DNA of 64,000 nt from Anisodus tanguticus (Eukaryota > Streptophyta > Magnoliopsida > Solanales > Solanaceae), in contig CM067544.1 of assembly GCA_034509755.1 (NCBI GenBank), positions 8,411,501 to 8,475,500 on the forward strand, read 5' to 3'. Under the pieces are notes generated by a model. It was not told where the DNA came from and ran no database searches. It was given only the letters and a program-made list of their open reading frames with translations. Shown here piece after piece: positions 11,148 through 23,600 of this stretch (within the stretch, counting starts at the first letter, position 1; each line of letters opens with the position of its first letter). The translations under genes and the position numbers were made by a program.

Positions 11148-12431
11148 CTGGGGGTGATAAAATTAGCCCAAATCCAAATAATCTGTCCAACCCGTCCAAG
11201 GTTTGATGGGTTTGGGCAAGAGTAATTTTGATGATGAATGCGTTTGGGCTAGCCCAAGTTGACACATCATAAATCAACAGTCCAAATGAACTCATGATGA
11301 TGCCCAAACTTGACCCACAAAAATGATCAATCTTAACCATTAAAGCTCCATTCAAGATTAAATTTTTTGTTCATAAATTAATTATTAAAAAAAATTCTTT
11401 ATTATTTCGGAACAATAAAAATACACCAATGCACTCCAACCACCCACCATACCCCACACCCACCCCAGCACTGAACCACCCTCTCATCCCTGCCATCTAC
11501 CTTGCCTACTCCACCCCACCCCTACCTCCCTACCACCCCTACCCACCCCCACTTGTCCTACCACATCCTTAAATTTCTATTTCATATTTTTTTTACTTTT
11601 ATTAAAAAATATATATATGAAATTTTTTCTTATATAAAATATTTTCTTCCCCTTACCCCTACCCCCTCTGAAGTTTTAACTTTATATAGTTATTTTACTT
11701 ATATAAAAAAATGGAACAAATTTTCTTACCCCATCACCCAAACCCCCGCCCTCTCACACCACCCCAAAGTTTTTACTTTATATATTTATTTTATTTAAAA
11801 TAAAAATTATATAAAAAATGAGAAATTTTTCTTACCCCATCACCCCTCCCCCACCCACCCCTTCACCCCCGCCCTCCCACCCCTTCACCCCCGCCCTCCC
11901 ACTCATCCCCAAATTTTCTATTTTATATATTTATTTTATTTTAATTAATTTTTTATAAAAAATGAGAAAATTTTGCTTACCCATCACCTAACACCCTTTC
12001 CCACCCCACCACCCCGAAGTTTTTACTTTATATATTTATTTTTACTTATATAAAATTCAAAAATTGAGAAAAAATTCTTACCCCACCACCCAGCCCCCCC
12101 AAACCCCACTACCCCTGCCCTCCCACTCACTATTTTATATATTTATTTTACTTTTATAAAAAATGAAAAAATTCTTTAAAATACTATTCTTATTTTAAAA
12201 ATAAAAATATGTGAATCAAAAATCATACAAAATAAAACAACATCATAGAATATAAGTTTGAAATTTGTAAAAATATTGATCAAGTTGAACAAATTGTATT
12301 ATGATCTATCATTTAGCTCATCTTAACCCAAATAAATTTTAGGCGGAGTTAAGCATTGACCCATATATTGATTCAGCCCAATCTTTGACCCACCAAATCT
12401 CAGCCCAAAGGGCTCATCCGACACCATCCAG
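11148..12431. mobile_element. Possible degenerate hAT element carrying a C-rich minisatellite
   Basis: The left end (ctgggggtgataaaattagc) resembles the complement of the right end, which reads ctggatggtgtcggatgag from 12431 inward. Both ends contain many agccca/gggct words in opposite senses. The flanking 8-mers agree only partly (attcacaa and tcgttcaa), so the insertion is old or the call is wrong. The middle is a tandem repeat. Confidence 0.35.
11640..12180. repeat. Tandem repeat alternating C-rich and AT-rich blocks
   Basis: A unit of roughly 100 bp recurs about five times. Each has a C-rich half beginning cttaccccatcaccc and rich in ccaccc, then an AT half with tttatatatttattttact and ending aaaaatgagaaaattt. 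Unit starts are near 11650, 11727, 11831, 11978 and 12076. An open frame at 11502-11798 is a by-product of the C-rich blocks. Confidence 0.7.
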
Positions 12432-12594
12432 TCGTTCAAACTAAGGTTTGATTAACCATAGTACTAATTAATTTTAAATTCGCCACGGTCAAAGTGTATA
12501 GGATAGATTATAGATCTGTAAAATGCCTAGTCATGAAATATAACAGTGTTAGCATAATAAATAACATTTGTCGATTTGAACGCCGGAGGAGATA

Positions 12595-15500
12595 ATGGAG
12601 AGCGCCGCCGTGTTCTCGGGGCTTCACCATAACCATCTTCTCAGTCCATCACGAAGTGCTATTAAGCTTCTTCCTCCTTCCATTGATAAAAGCCATTTTG
12701 TTCCTCTCCCTCTCAAGGTATTTTTTGATTGAAATGATACTGTTTTTTGTTACGTCTGTGTAGGATGTTAAATTATAGAGACTTAGTTTGATAAATCCGT
12801 GCATGTGTGTGATTTTTGTGTAGATTTGATTAATTTTGTGTGTTGGAATATGTGTTGCAGTTTCAAAATCAATCGCATTTTGCTACTTACATTGATAATA
12901 GTGCCATAAACAATGGAAATACACTTCGAGTGGCTTCTCCTGCAAGGTATTTTGTTATGGTGTTGTCTCGTCGTGCTTAATTGACAATCACTACTTTGTT
13001 AATGGTGAATTGTTGTAATATATTGTACACTAGTTGATTTTGTTGCTAGGAAATATAATCGATATCATTTCACGAATTGTTGATAGTTATAAATTTTTTG
13101 GTAATATCTGTTCCCCAGATGCATTTTAGGTACTACCACATTGGGCAAAACCAGGCAAAACATAGAAATTCATAGGCCTTGTGTGTACTTTAAGCTGTAT
13201 TGAGGTGACTACAACCTACATTAAAAAAAGACGCAACTTCTGTCTTGCCAATTTTGCCTTCTTCGATATGATTTATTTGAGAGAGAGAGAGAGAGAGAGA
13301 AATTGGACTCGGAATATGCTATATTACTGTAGATGTTTAAGATTATATTTTTTTGAAGGGCAGAAATGCCTTAACATGTCTGTCTCAACACTCTAAAGGA
13401 CAACGTCCGTGGACTTTATTTATTTAGAAAGGGATGTAATATTTCCCAATCTGAGCTAACCTTCCCTCTAATGCAAATTACCACCAGAATACATCAATTA
13501 AAAGTGAAAAACAACCTCATGGTAGAGCATGTTGACTTAGATAAGTCAAATGCAGTTTCCTGTGGGTTATAAAGCTATTAAATTTACAGATAATCTATGA
13601 ACTATGAAGTGGCTCTAGATCCTTTGCATTGCTTGTTAATTGCTTCCCACATAACTGATAAGCTTTGTTTTTACAACAGCGACGGAACATTTGAATTAGC
13701 CGACATCGATTGGGACAACCTTGGGTTTGGATTTATGCCTACTGATTATATGTATATCATGAAATGTTTTCAAGGTGAAAACTTTTCTAAGGGTGAATTA
13801 CAGCGTTTCGGTAACATCGAGTTGAGTCCTTCTGCTGGAATATTAAATTATGGTCAGGTTAGTTTTTTTTCGTCTCTCGGAAACATCCGCTCTACCTACC
13901 AAGGTAGAGTTAAGGTCTGCGTACACTCTACCCTCCCCAGACCCCACGTTGTGGGATTTCACTGGGTATGTTGTTGTTGGTCAGGTTAGTTTTTCCCCTT
14001 TTGTATTATGACGGTATCTGAAGAAACCTTTCTTTAATGTAAAATATTTTTCTTGCTTGTTATTCATTTGAATGATTACAGTTTTACTGCATGTGTCACT
14101 CACTGAAAATGCTTGGATATATTAATAGGGATTGTTCGAAGGTTTAAAAGCATATCGAAAACATGACGCCAATATATTGTTGTTTCGACCCGAGGAAAAT
14201 GCAATGCGCTTGAAGATGGGTGCTGAGCGTATGTGTATGCCTTCACCGTCTGTTGAACAGTTTGTGGAAGCAGTAAAAGCCACTGTTTTAGCGAATGAAA
14301 GATGGGTAATATGTCACTTCAATCCTCATAAGAAACTATGTCATTGAGTGACTTGTGCCCACTAAATTCGTTTTCTTTGCTTACTTCAGATTCCTCCTCC
14401 AGGTAAAGGTTCATTGTACATAAGACCGTTGCTTATGGGGAGTGGAGCTGTCCTTGGTCTTGCTCCAGCTCCTGAGTACACATTGCTGATTTATGTATCA
14501 CCTGTTGGAAATTATTTTAAGGTATTTTCTGTGACCCCCCGCCAGTTTTAATCCTTACATTAATGCATTTTGTTGTATCTTCTTTTGTTAGTGCTTGCTT
14601 CTGCTAGTTTCTACATGTCAATGTCCGATGTACAGCTTGTAGACTATTAAATGTTTGAAATGTAATTAATATGTCTTCATTAATTTGACAATTGCTGACT
14701 AAGGATCACTGGAAAAAAGCTAGAATTACAACGTAAGAATGTATTCTATATCTGAATAATTAGTTTTTACGAAGATATTAGATTAGTCATTTGAATAACT
14801 TCAACTAGCTATGAGATCTTGAAACTTGTATTACTTATCAAAACCAAAAAAAAAAGAAACTTGGGTGTAGCATATTTGTCTTGACATGATGGATATTAGC
14901 AAATTAGCAAATAATAAGGACTGCAAAAGCAGAGTGTCTCAACAACTGTTAGTTGAAGAAGTGAGAAACTTGTATGAAAGTAATTAGTATTTTTTTGAGA
15001 AGTTGCAAATGTGAAAAAGTTGACTGCAAGACATGTTACAACCTAAAACACAAAAGAGTGGAGTCCATGGTCCAGAATTTAGAAAGGACCGGACGATTGT
15101 TGATTTATTGTTGATTATCAGAACTCGAGTGTGGATGGTAGTTTCTTGCTATAAATTTTCATGTTTATCTTCAGACCTTTTGATAACCATATTATATGGC
15201 AGGTCCCTCTCTCAGATCACTCATTTTCCTTTTCCCTTTTTTCTTTCTCCACAGGAAGGTTTGGCACCAATAAATTTGATAGTTGAGACTGAAATGCACC
15301 GTGCTACCCCTGGCGGTACTGGAGGCGTCAAGACCATTGGAAATTATGCTGCAGTAAGCTAGCCTTATGGACCTTTAGTTCTTCTAAACATTTGTTTCAG
15401 AACAAGTTTTATCTGCTGAACGCCTTAGTTGGAGCCTTAGTTACATTTCTTTTTAGAGGTTGACGAGAATACTATCCCTTCTTTACATCATCCTCATCTC

Positions 15501-18500
15501 TTTATATTTCACTGAGACATATGATCAAATCTTTTGCAATTAGCTTTCCCCTTACACTTTTATATATATCTAACAAGTTTATGAAGTCATTTTCTAAGAA
15601 CTGTTTACAATCTTACGCAATTGACCTAATGGCAATCAATCTCATTCCTTCATGCTTTTCAGACTTCCACTCCATGCCATTAATTCACATGTATCCAAAG
15701 GAAAGAAAATTAGTCTAATATTTTCCTGGACATATGTAAAAAGAAATGCAAGATAGTTTCATGAGAAAAAAATGCCACTTTGCACCCTTCACTAATTATT
15801 TGATATTTTATCAAATCTGCCATCCTTGATGATTCCAATTTTCACCTTTTGATTGTAAATGTAGGTTCTGAAGGCACAGAGTGCTGCTAAAGCAAAAGGC
15901 TATTCCGATGTTCTGTACCTTGATAGTGTTCAGAAAAGATATCTGGAAGAGGTTTCCTCTTGCAATGTATTTATTGTAAAGGTATAAAGATAGACCAATA
16001 TCCTATGTCCTCAATCCTCATTGTAAGATATTTTGCTAGTGGTGCCGTAATCAGAATGTGATACTGGTTTTATAAAAGTAATTAATTACGTAAGAAATTT
16101 ATTTTTGATAAAGATGAGACAGGAATTTCTTTTCGAAACTTATCTTGCAAAGAATACTTTAATGTCTTTTTATCTTTATTCTTTATGTACTGCTTATGAA
16201 CATGTGATTTTTCTGCTTTTAGATGGATTTTTGTAGTTTCTTAGCATTTCACTTCTCACAATCTTTTTTCATAGATCTTGATTCTTGTATTTGAAAATTT
16301 GGCCTAGCATACACTCTTTTTACGCTTAAACTTGGTTTTCTTAAAAGATAATGTCTTATGGATATGTGAGCTATTATTTTGTATATCTTATAATCAATTT
16401 AAAATTTTCGGTAGTCTTAGAGAAGAATTGGCTCGATCGGTCACCCCAAAATAATAATCTTGGATATCTTCTGTGTGCAAAATCCTTTTCTCAAATATTT
16501 CACGTGACTTACTATTATTTTAATTATTTGTTTTGTACGTGGATACCATGAGTTATTTGAACAATCGTCTTATATTGTTCGCTTGAAAGCTTAAATGAAT
16601 CTTTTTTACTTATATTGATGCAAAACTTTCAAGTTGAAGGAAGAAACTATGTTATTTTATACCATGTTCACAGGGTAATTTGATAGTAACTCCTGCAATT
16701 AAAGGAACCATTCTACCTGGAATTACGCGAAAGAGCATAATCGATGTAGCTCTTAGTCAAGGATTCCAGGTACCCCAGTTTGTCTTCAACATAATATGCT
16801 TGGTGCTTATGCTAATGCTGGTTTAAATTCTGTTATTTTTTGTTGTAGGTTGAGTTCTTTTTAAATTATTTAGTGAATTTGATATGCAAGAATTAAGATG
16901 TGGAGGTGAGCAAGTTTGCCTGGACACCGCCTTTATAAAAAAAGAAAAAGAATTAAGATGTCGTTTGGTAGTAATTAAAAATTAACCAATGTGATAAAAA
17001 ATATCAAGAATTGGATTATTATCCACCATTTCTGGGAGCATTTTGCCTCTGGTTGGTGGTATTAAAATGCTAAAATTCTCTGATTATTCTCCTTCTAAAT
17101 TAGGTGCAAAAGTACCATCCACTGTAGATAGCATTGAGGAGTTTTTTTCCGGATTCTCTTCATCTTCTCAGCTCCAGCTATCAGCATTCTCCCAATAACC
17201 ACTCTGGCAACTATCCCCACCACCATCTCGTCGTGATGCCTCCCTCCCCCGTTAAATGAGTGGGATGACTATTTCATCTCTTCTCCTCCCCCCTCCCCAA
17301 TCCTCCTTACCATCAGTATCTTCTCCTTCATCTTCCTTGCCTTGTGCCAGTCCTGCCCCTCTCCTGATCTATCTTAGTCACCTTGCTTTCCAATCTGTGA
17401 CTCGTCCTTTTCATCACTATTCATCTATTCTTCTGTCTAATTTTTTTGTTGGTTCATGAACTTTCTCCTATTTTTCGTGGTTCTTTTTGTGTGGTGGGGA
17501 TGGGTGCAAGGGATGCTCTTTCTTCCTCTTTTCTTATGTATTCCCTTTTTCCCCAATTACTTTCCAAATGTGCCTTAGACCTTTTGATTTAAGAATTCTA
17601 ATTCCAGGATGTACGAAATGCTACTTTTTTTACGACATGCTACTGAACAACCCATAATAAGGTCCCTGGTTGACCTAAGGAAGAGTCAAAACATATTCTG
17701 CATATTTGCAATAGATCATAGTCTAAAAGGCGCTGAAGCATTATTGCGCTTACAAAATCAAAAGCAGATGCAATCGAGATCAGTGAAATGAAGATCAGGG
17801 AAGATTTATGTTTGCAATGAATAAGCATTAGCAATATTACAACTATGCCTATGGAAAAAAATTTAGCAATCCCAAGACGAGCATTATAATTTTGAGGATT
17901 GAATATTTGAATGAAATGAGAGACATTCCATGACGTATTGATGGTTGAATATCCTTCATAGAGAACCATGTTTGCCGGTAGTTTCACTATCTCATGTAGA
18001 CACCTGGTATGCCGTGTTTTTCTCATAACATCGACAAATCTACCTTCATTAAAAGAAAAAAAGAAGACACATTTGTTTGACTTATGCAACCAGAACTCTG
18101 ATCTTCTATGGCTTAAATAAGCTTGATAAGACTTCGTTTGTTTTGAAAACATAGTACTGAATTTCAATTACTCTGATGTGTATATCCGGATCAAAACAAA
18201 ACAAAAAAATATATTGATCATCTTGGTTCTAAATGTTAAGAAATTCCTTCTAGTTCAGCTTATAGTACAGGTCTGCTTTTGCCTTCAAAGTTTTGGTCTA
18301 TATAAGAACGCAACGCATGAGGTCTAGGTTTGATGCATATCACGGGTTCGAACCCAACCGCGAACAAAAGTCGGGTATTTAAGTGAAGGGTAGTGAGTGG
18401 CCCATTCTTTACCGGTTTGGAACCGTGCGCCACTGATAATTGGGGAATTCTCCGTTATCGAAAAAGTCGGCTTTTCCTGCCTCACCAGATATTTACCAAG

Positions 18501-19105
18501 AACACTAGAAAGATTAGGTTCCTGCCATAATAAAATTCACCTTATCATTAAGAAATGAATTTGGGAAAAGAATGTGCAAACTTAAGCTTATTCCTTCTAG
18601 TATTTTAGATGGATTTGTCAGTTGCTAGACTAATTTAGTAATGCATAATAAGGCTTACTGTTGCATCACTACTATTCTGAGACCAGAATATCAATGTGTA
18701 GGTCGAGGAACGACTGGTGTCCGTGGACGAGTTGCTTGATGCTGATGAAGTTTTCTGTACGGGAACCGCCGTGGTTGTATCTCCTGTTGGTAGCATTACT
18801 CATCAAGGGAGAAGGTATTCATATTTTACAATTTTGTTTCAACCTGCTGTTGATGATGAACTAATGCATCGGATGAAGATTCCTGTATAATTGATTGTGT
18901 GAATGCGTGGATCTGATTATTTTTTCCTCTATGTGCGTGCACATCTATTTGCCGAAATATCAGTTCTTATTAGAGTTATTCGTGCAGGGTAACATATGGA
19001 AATGATGGCGTTGGTCTTGTGTCGCAGCAATTATACTCTACGCTTACTAGCCTACAAATGGGACTCTCAGAGGATAAGATGGGTTGGATTGTTGAGCTCA
19101 AGTGA
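12595..19105 (+). CDS. BCAT: Branched-chain amino acid aminotransferase, plastid type
   Basis: This PLP enzyme (fold type IV) interconverts branched-chain amino acids and their 2-oxo acids. Ten exons read in phase: 12595-12717, 12861-12946, 13680-13857, 14129-14305, 14390-14521, 15255-15353, 15865-15981, 16674-16769, 18702-18814 and 18988-19105. All introns follow GT-AG, and the model gives 412 residues, about the usual plant length. Recognisable blocks are IDWDNLGFGF, GLFEGLKAYR (from residue 130), RPLLMGSGAVLGLAPAPEYT, and GGTGGVKTIGNY, whose Lys258 is the expected PLP-binding residue. The Ser/Arg-rich, acid-poor N-terminus suggests a plastid transit peptide. The start follows ccggaggagataATGG; no closer in-frame ATG was seen. 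It converges with the lamina gene 1.5 kb downstream. A retroposon duplicates the exon 3 splice donor, and intron 8 is enlarged by repeats. Confidence 0.93.
13279..13300. repeat. (GA)11 microsatellite in BCAT intron 2
   Basis: Uninterrupted dinucleotide run within the second intron of the aminotransferase gene. Confidence 0.9.
13868..13977 (+). mobile_element. Retroposon tail (SINE/RTE-type, TTG end) at the BCAT exon 3 splice donor
   Basis: About 110 bp match the 3' ends of the two LINEs in this window (30090-30199 and 33050-33165): ctctcggaaacatccgctct, gtaaggtctgcg-like and tttcactgggtatgttgttg blocks, ending in TTG repeats. The insert is flanked by a 17-bp duplication, tggtcaggttagttttt, at 13851-13867 and 13978-13994. 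The duplicated target contains the last bases of exon 3 and the GT donor, so two donors exist (GT at 13858 and at 13985). It may be a 5'-truncated LINE or a SINE of the tobacco TS type, which I recall carries the same kind of tail. Confidence 0.85.
18285..18480 (+). mobile_element. tRNA-derived SINE fragment in BCAT intron 8
   Basis: A perfect RNA polymerase III B box (GGTTCGAACCC, 18345-18355) lies in a non-coding context, followed by sequence typical of short retroposons. No convincing A box or tRNA cloverleaf surrounds it, which argues against a functional tRNA gene. The intron is 1.9 kb long, so such insertions explain part of its size. Confidence 0.5.
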
Positions 19106-20603
19106 GCTCTCAAACCAAGGGTAGTACTTTCTGTTGATGCAAAAATGTTTGACTTGGAAGTTTTCAGACACTTGTGATCCAGAGTTTATCCTTGATCTTT
19201 CATCCCACGATGCGTGTCAAGTATATCTGTGTGTTTGATATGTATCCATCATCTATAAAATAGTCATTTCCAACCCAAATTTAGTAATCTACTCGAGTAA
19301 AATTTTGTGAATCCGTTACTTTCATTTGGTGTTGCACAGTAAATAACTTTACCTCATTGAAATAATTGAATGGCAAAAGACAATATGCTTTGAACTTGGA
19401 TTGTGAACGTACTACACCTACCCATGGTTATCTGGAAGCCAAAAAGACAAATTAAGCAAGTTGGAATTTCAATATTGCCCTACTGAATTTTGAGTACTCA
19501 AGTTTTCTGGAGTACAATAGAGCAACTTGACTTAGCAGTGACTTGAAGCTGCTGGATTCAAACCCGTAAATCTATTGATGTTTGATCTCTTGACCATTAG
19601 ACTATCCTACATTGAAATTGGTGAACCTTAAGGAAACTGACGTTGGGTGCCTGGTCGGGATTTTCGACTAGGAGTTTGATAAGTCTTAAGCTACTCTACC
19701 TTGTGAGATTACCCTGTCACGGTTAAAGGTTATCTGGCCACTCATATTATTCAACCAAAAAAAAGAACTTTTGAGATGCTTCGTCATACTGTCAACCTTT
19801 CCATTAGAAAGATTGATACTTTCAGGCACTAAATCTCAGTGCAACAAAATGCGTTAGAATACATTATCAATGGGAAAAACATAAATTTGACTTCAAAGCA
19901 AGTTCGAAAAGCTGGCTTGAGCAAGTTCCTTACTGGAAAGTTGTCCCAGAGTAAGATCAAATCACAAACTTGAAACTCATCTTCAGAAAAAGTTTCAAAA
20001 AAATGATCCAATACATAACAAAACGGTATTTTAATTATTATTTTTTTGAAAACCTACAGCCGATGAGGGTATCTAATCTTTTGCTTAAGCGTCATATATT
20101 ATAAACTAGTTTGAACAACTTTTAAGCATATCGAAACACCTTCATAAGCTATTACAAACACGGGGATGAGATGATGTAATGAAATAGATCAACAGAATAC
20201 TAGAATGCCTCGTCTAGAAACTCACAGAGCTGGGGGAAAAACACAAATTCACCTTACCACACTAAGTTACATTTACCACAATAAGCAGAAGAAATTAGCA
20301 GACAACACACAACCACTTTGATATAATGTTTACTTACAAACAAGCTCTTTGATAAACACTAAACATTCACAACTGCTAAGAGTACCTATTCTTACCATTT
20401 ACAAAAAAAACTCAAGGGTATGAGTTAGCCTGAGACATTTACGTGTTTGGGAAGCACATAACGAGTCACCAAACATGGCATACAACCAGTAATGATGATC
20501 AGTCGTTAGCTTAAAATATTTTGTAGGAAGTCCCAAAAGTTTCAAATGAAGAAAGCAAACAGCAAATTACTCAGGGCTTAACTCCTCACATCTTGCAATC
20601 TCA
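19106..20603. other. Intergenic region between convergent BCAT and CRWN4 genes
   Basis: Both genes' 3' UTRs must lie here. No other coding region is supported. A patch near 19540-19740 (gctggattcaaacccg and following) resembles short interspersed repeats. Confidence 0.6.
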
Positions 20604-23600
20604 CTACTTCCTTGTTGCCCTAGTTCTTCGGGATCTCCCCTCAGGCTTCCCATTTTGATCTGAATCCAGGCTACCATTGTTACCAACCTTCTGACCACTT
20701 TCCCCAGAGAGAGTCTCCTGCAGAAAAAAAGTATGTTAGGGTGAAGAGGGAGGGCGGTGAGGGTAATTCAAAAGCTAAATTGAGCAAAAATAGATACAAC
20801 TAGGATAGCCTCTTCAATCTAAAGAAAGCAGTCTAAATCATACTTACCTCCCAGTTTAAGTGGACCTAATTTACTGAAGTTTGAATTTTATGGTACTTAA
20901 ATATGTTGGTCTAAAAGTAGGGAGAAACTAAAATTTGTGAAAGATTTCAAACTTCCTTGGTCAGAAAATAAGCCCGAACAATAACATTTTCAGTTGGATA
21001 TTAAAAAAGGTACTGGATGTCATAGGAAAAGTTTCCTTTCTAGGAGAGTGGACACGAATTTCAGACAACTCAAATAGAATCTAGGACTGATAACTGAGAC
21101 ACAGAAGTATGCACCTACTTTTAGTGCATACAACAAAATAAGATTGGCCTCCCAACTGGCATCTGTCAGTGCATCGCATGTACGCTAACAATGAGGATAC
21201 ATGCACTGCCTGAGTTTTACACAACTAGAATGCTGAATAGTTGTCAAAAGTTTAAAAGAATAAAAGATACAATAAAAAAGAGCTAGAAAAACAAGCCCAG
21301 CAAAAAATAACTGTTACAAAAACAACAAAATGAGTTCTGAAACAGAGTACACCAGAGAATCAAGACAGAGAAGATTACCATATCGATCACATCCCTAACT
21401 CTACAACAACAACAACCCAGTGTAATCCCACAAGTGGAGTCTGGGAAGGGTGGGGTGTACGCAGACCTTATCCCCAGCACTATCTAAAAATATATGCAGC
21501 ATGAACGCGGAAAATATTCCATAAATAAAATTATGGAAGTCGATAATTTCAAATCATCATGAAGCTGTAGCAATGTTTTGCATTGCTTGAACACGTATGT
21601 TTAAAGAGAATAAAGCTTACCTGACTTCCTTCCGTGACTTTTTTTACGTTGATTTCCGTCACTTCATGAACTGTAACAATTTTATCAATATACACAGTGG
21701 TCTCCACCGCAGCAATGGGAGCTTGGTCAGGTGATACTTCCAGGTGTTCAACTGCTGCTGGTGCATCTGGTGCTGGTGATAGTGGACTAGAAAGAACCAG
21801 AAAACAAATGAAGTCAACAAACCAATATTCAATTTCTAAATTCATAACATACAGAAAGGGAAGCGGGATAACAGAAAAGTGTGTGTTACTTGAAATGTTA
21901 GTTATTAAGAGCAGAGAAATACCGCGATGCATCATTCTCGGTCAATTGAGATATAAAATACCCATCATCCCTCCGCCTTTTGTTACTTGTACGATCAAGC
22001 AACGTATCAGCACATCTCTTAAGCCATGAGAATGGAGTAGAGAGAGGAGAAGATGAATTTCCATTCTCATTCATGACAGAAGAAATATCTTGTCTAACAC
22101 CATTATTACAATTCCCGTCTAGACCAGAACCCAGCACCGAGACATGCTTCAAAATTCTTTTTGATTGTGGATCAGAATGTAACTTTTTGGGTGTGACAAT
22201 ACGATCTGGTATAATCTTAACATCCTCCAATTTCTTTAACTGCTCAATCTGAGCAAGAATCTCCTCCCTGTCAGCATGAAGTAATTCCCTTTGTTTCTCT
22301 AATTTCAACCTTTGCACCGTAAGTTCTTCTATAGCATTATTTAGCTCTGCCCACTCTTTATCCCTCCTCTCACGATCCAAATTGATCTCTTTTCTCTCAG
22401 CATCTATTTTCTTCAACACCAAGCCAACATGCTCCAATTCCTTTTCCACAGTCTCCCTGAGAGATGCAATATCCTGAAGTTCTCTTTTCTTTTGTTCCTC
22501 AAAGGCTTTCACCTTTTCCTTTAGGTCAGTTTCTATTTCTTCACGCCTTTCTTCAATGCGGTTCTCTAGCTCCTTTTTCTGCATCTCAACATCCAGCAAA
22601 AAGTTTTCGCGTTCTTTCTGAATTTTGCTAAACCATTCTGCACGTTCACTCTCGATCTCATACATGAAGGTTTCACGATCACGAGAAAGTGACTCCAGAT
22701 TTTGCTTATATTCTTCTTGAATTGCATTTTTCTCTGCTTTCAGGCTGTCACGGCTATCCTTAAGAAGCTTAGAGATAGCCAATTTCTCTTCAGCCACACG
22801 TTCAGCTTCCTTCTGCAACTCTTCTCTTTTCTCATCGATTACCTCCCATTCAGTCTCAAATTTAGCTTTCTCTGCTTTCAACCGATCTGCCTCCTTTTCA
22901 ATTTCTTCCTTCTCTGCTCTAATCATATCAATCTCTTGCTTTAGCCTTGTTTCCAGAATTAGCAACTCTTGAGTTTCATTTTTCATAGCCTCCACTTTTT
23001 CTTCTTCATGGTCAATGCATTTCTTTTTTTCATCCAGCATTTTCAGAGACTTTTCAAGATCATTTCTCATTTTGTTGATTCCTTCCCTTTCTTGCTGCAG
23101 AACTGTTCTCTGCAACTCTACCTCTTTTTCAGCAGCTTGGAGGTTTCTTTCCTTTTCCTCAATTACATGTACCCTGTCTTCCAGCTCTTTCTCCTTCTCA
23201 GTTAGTGTTCTTGACTGCCTCTCCAAATCATATTCCTTTTCAGTAATTAGGTCCTCCCGATACTTAATATCCATATCTTTCAACTCCCAAGCCCGCCTCT
23301 TGTTCTGGATCTCATCTTCCACCAATTTCCGTTTTGTTTCCAACTCTGCCTCGATAGAAGATATCTTAGTTACTAATGTGGCCTCCTGATTAGCCATAAC
23401 CTGCTTAGTGTCATCCTGCATGGTTCATCATAGTAAGAGGATAATGGGATCTCACAGTAAAGGATGGAAGCATAGTTTTCTTTTGTGCCAAAAACTTACC
23501 ATCTCCTTGCTTTGGACTTTCCCCTGTAATAGCAGTAGTTCTTCCTCTTTCTTGCTAAGTTCAGTTTCCCTTTTGATTACGGCCTATGAAATATACAGCA

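Noticed and set aside
18345..18355. Possible tRNA gene from the perfect B box.
   Set aside because: No matching A box at the right distance and no cloverleaf; it fits a SINE fragment better.
22702..23389. Several + strand open frames of 78-124 codons.
   Set aside because: They are antisense shadows of the long coiled-coil exon of CRWN4, whose skewed codon use keeps other frames open.
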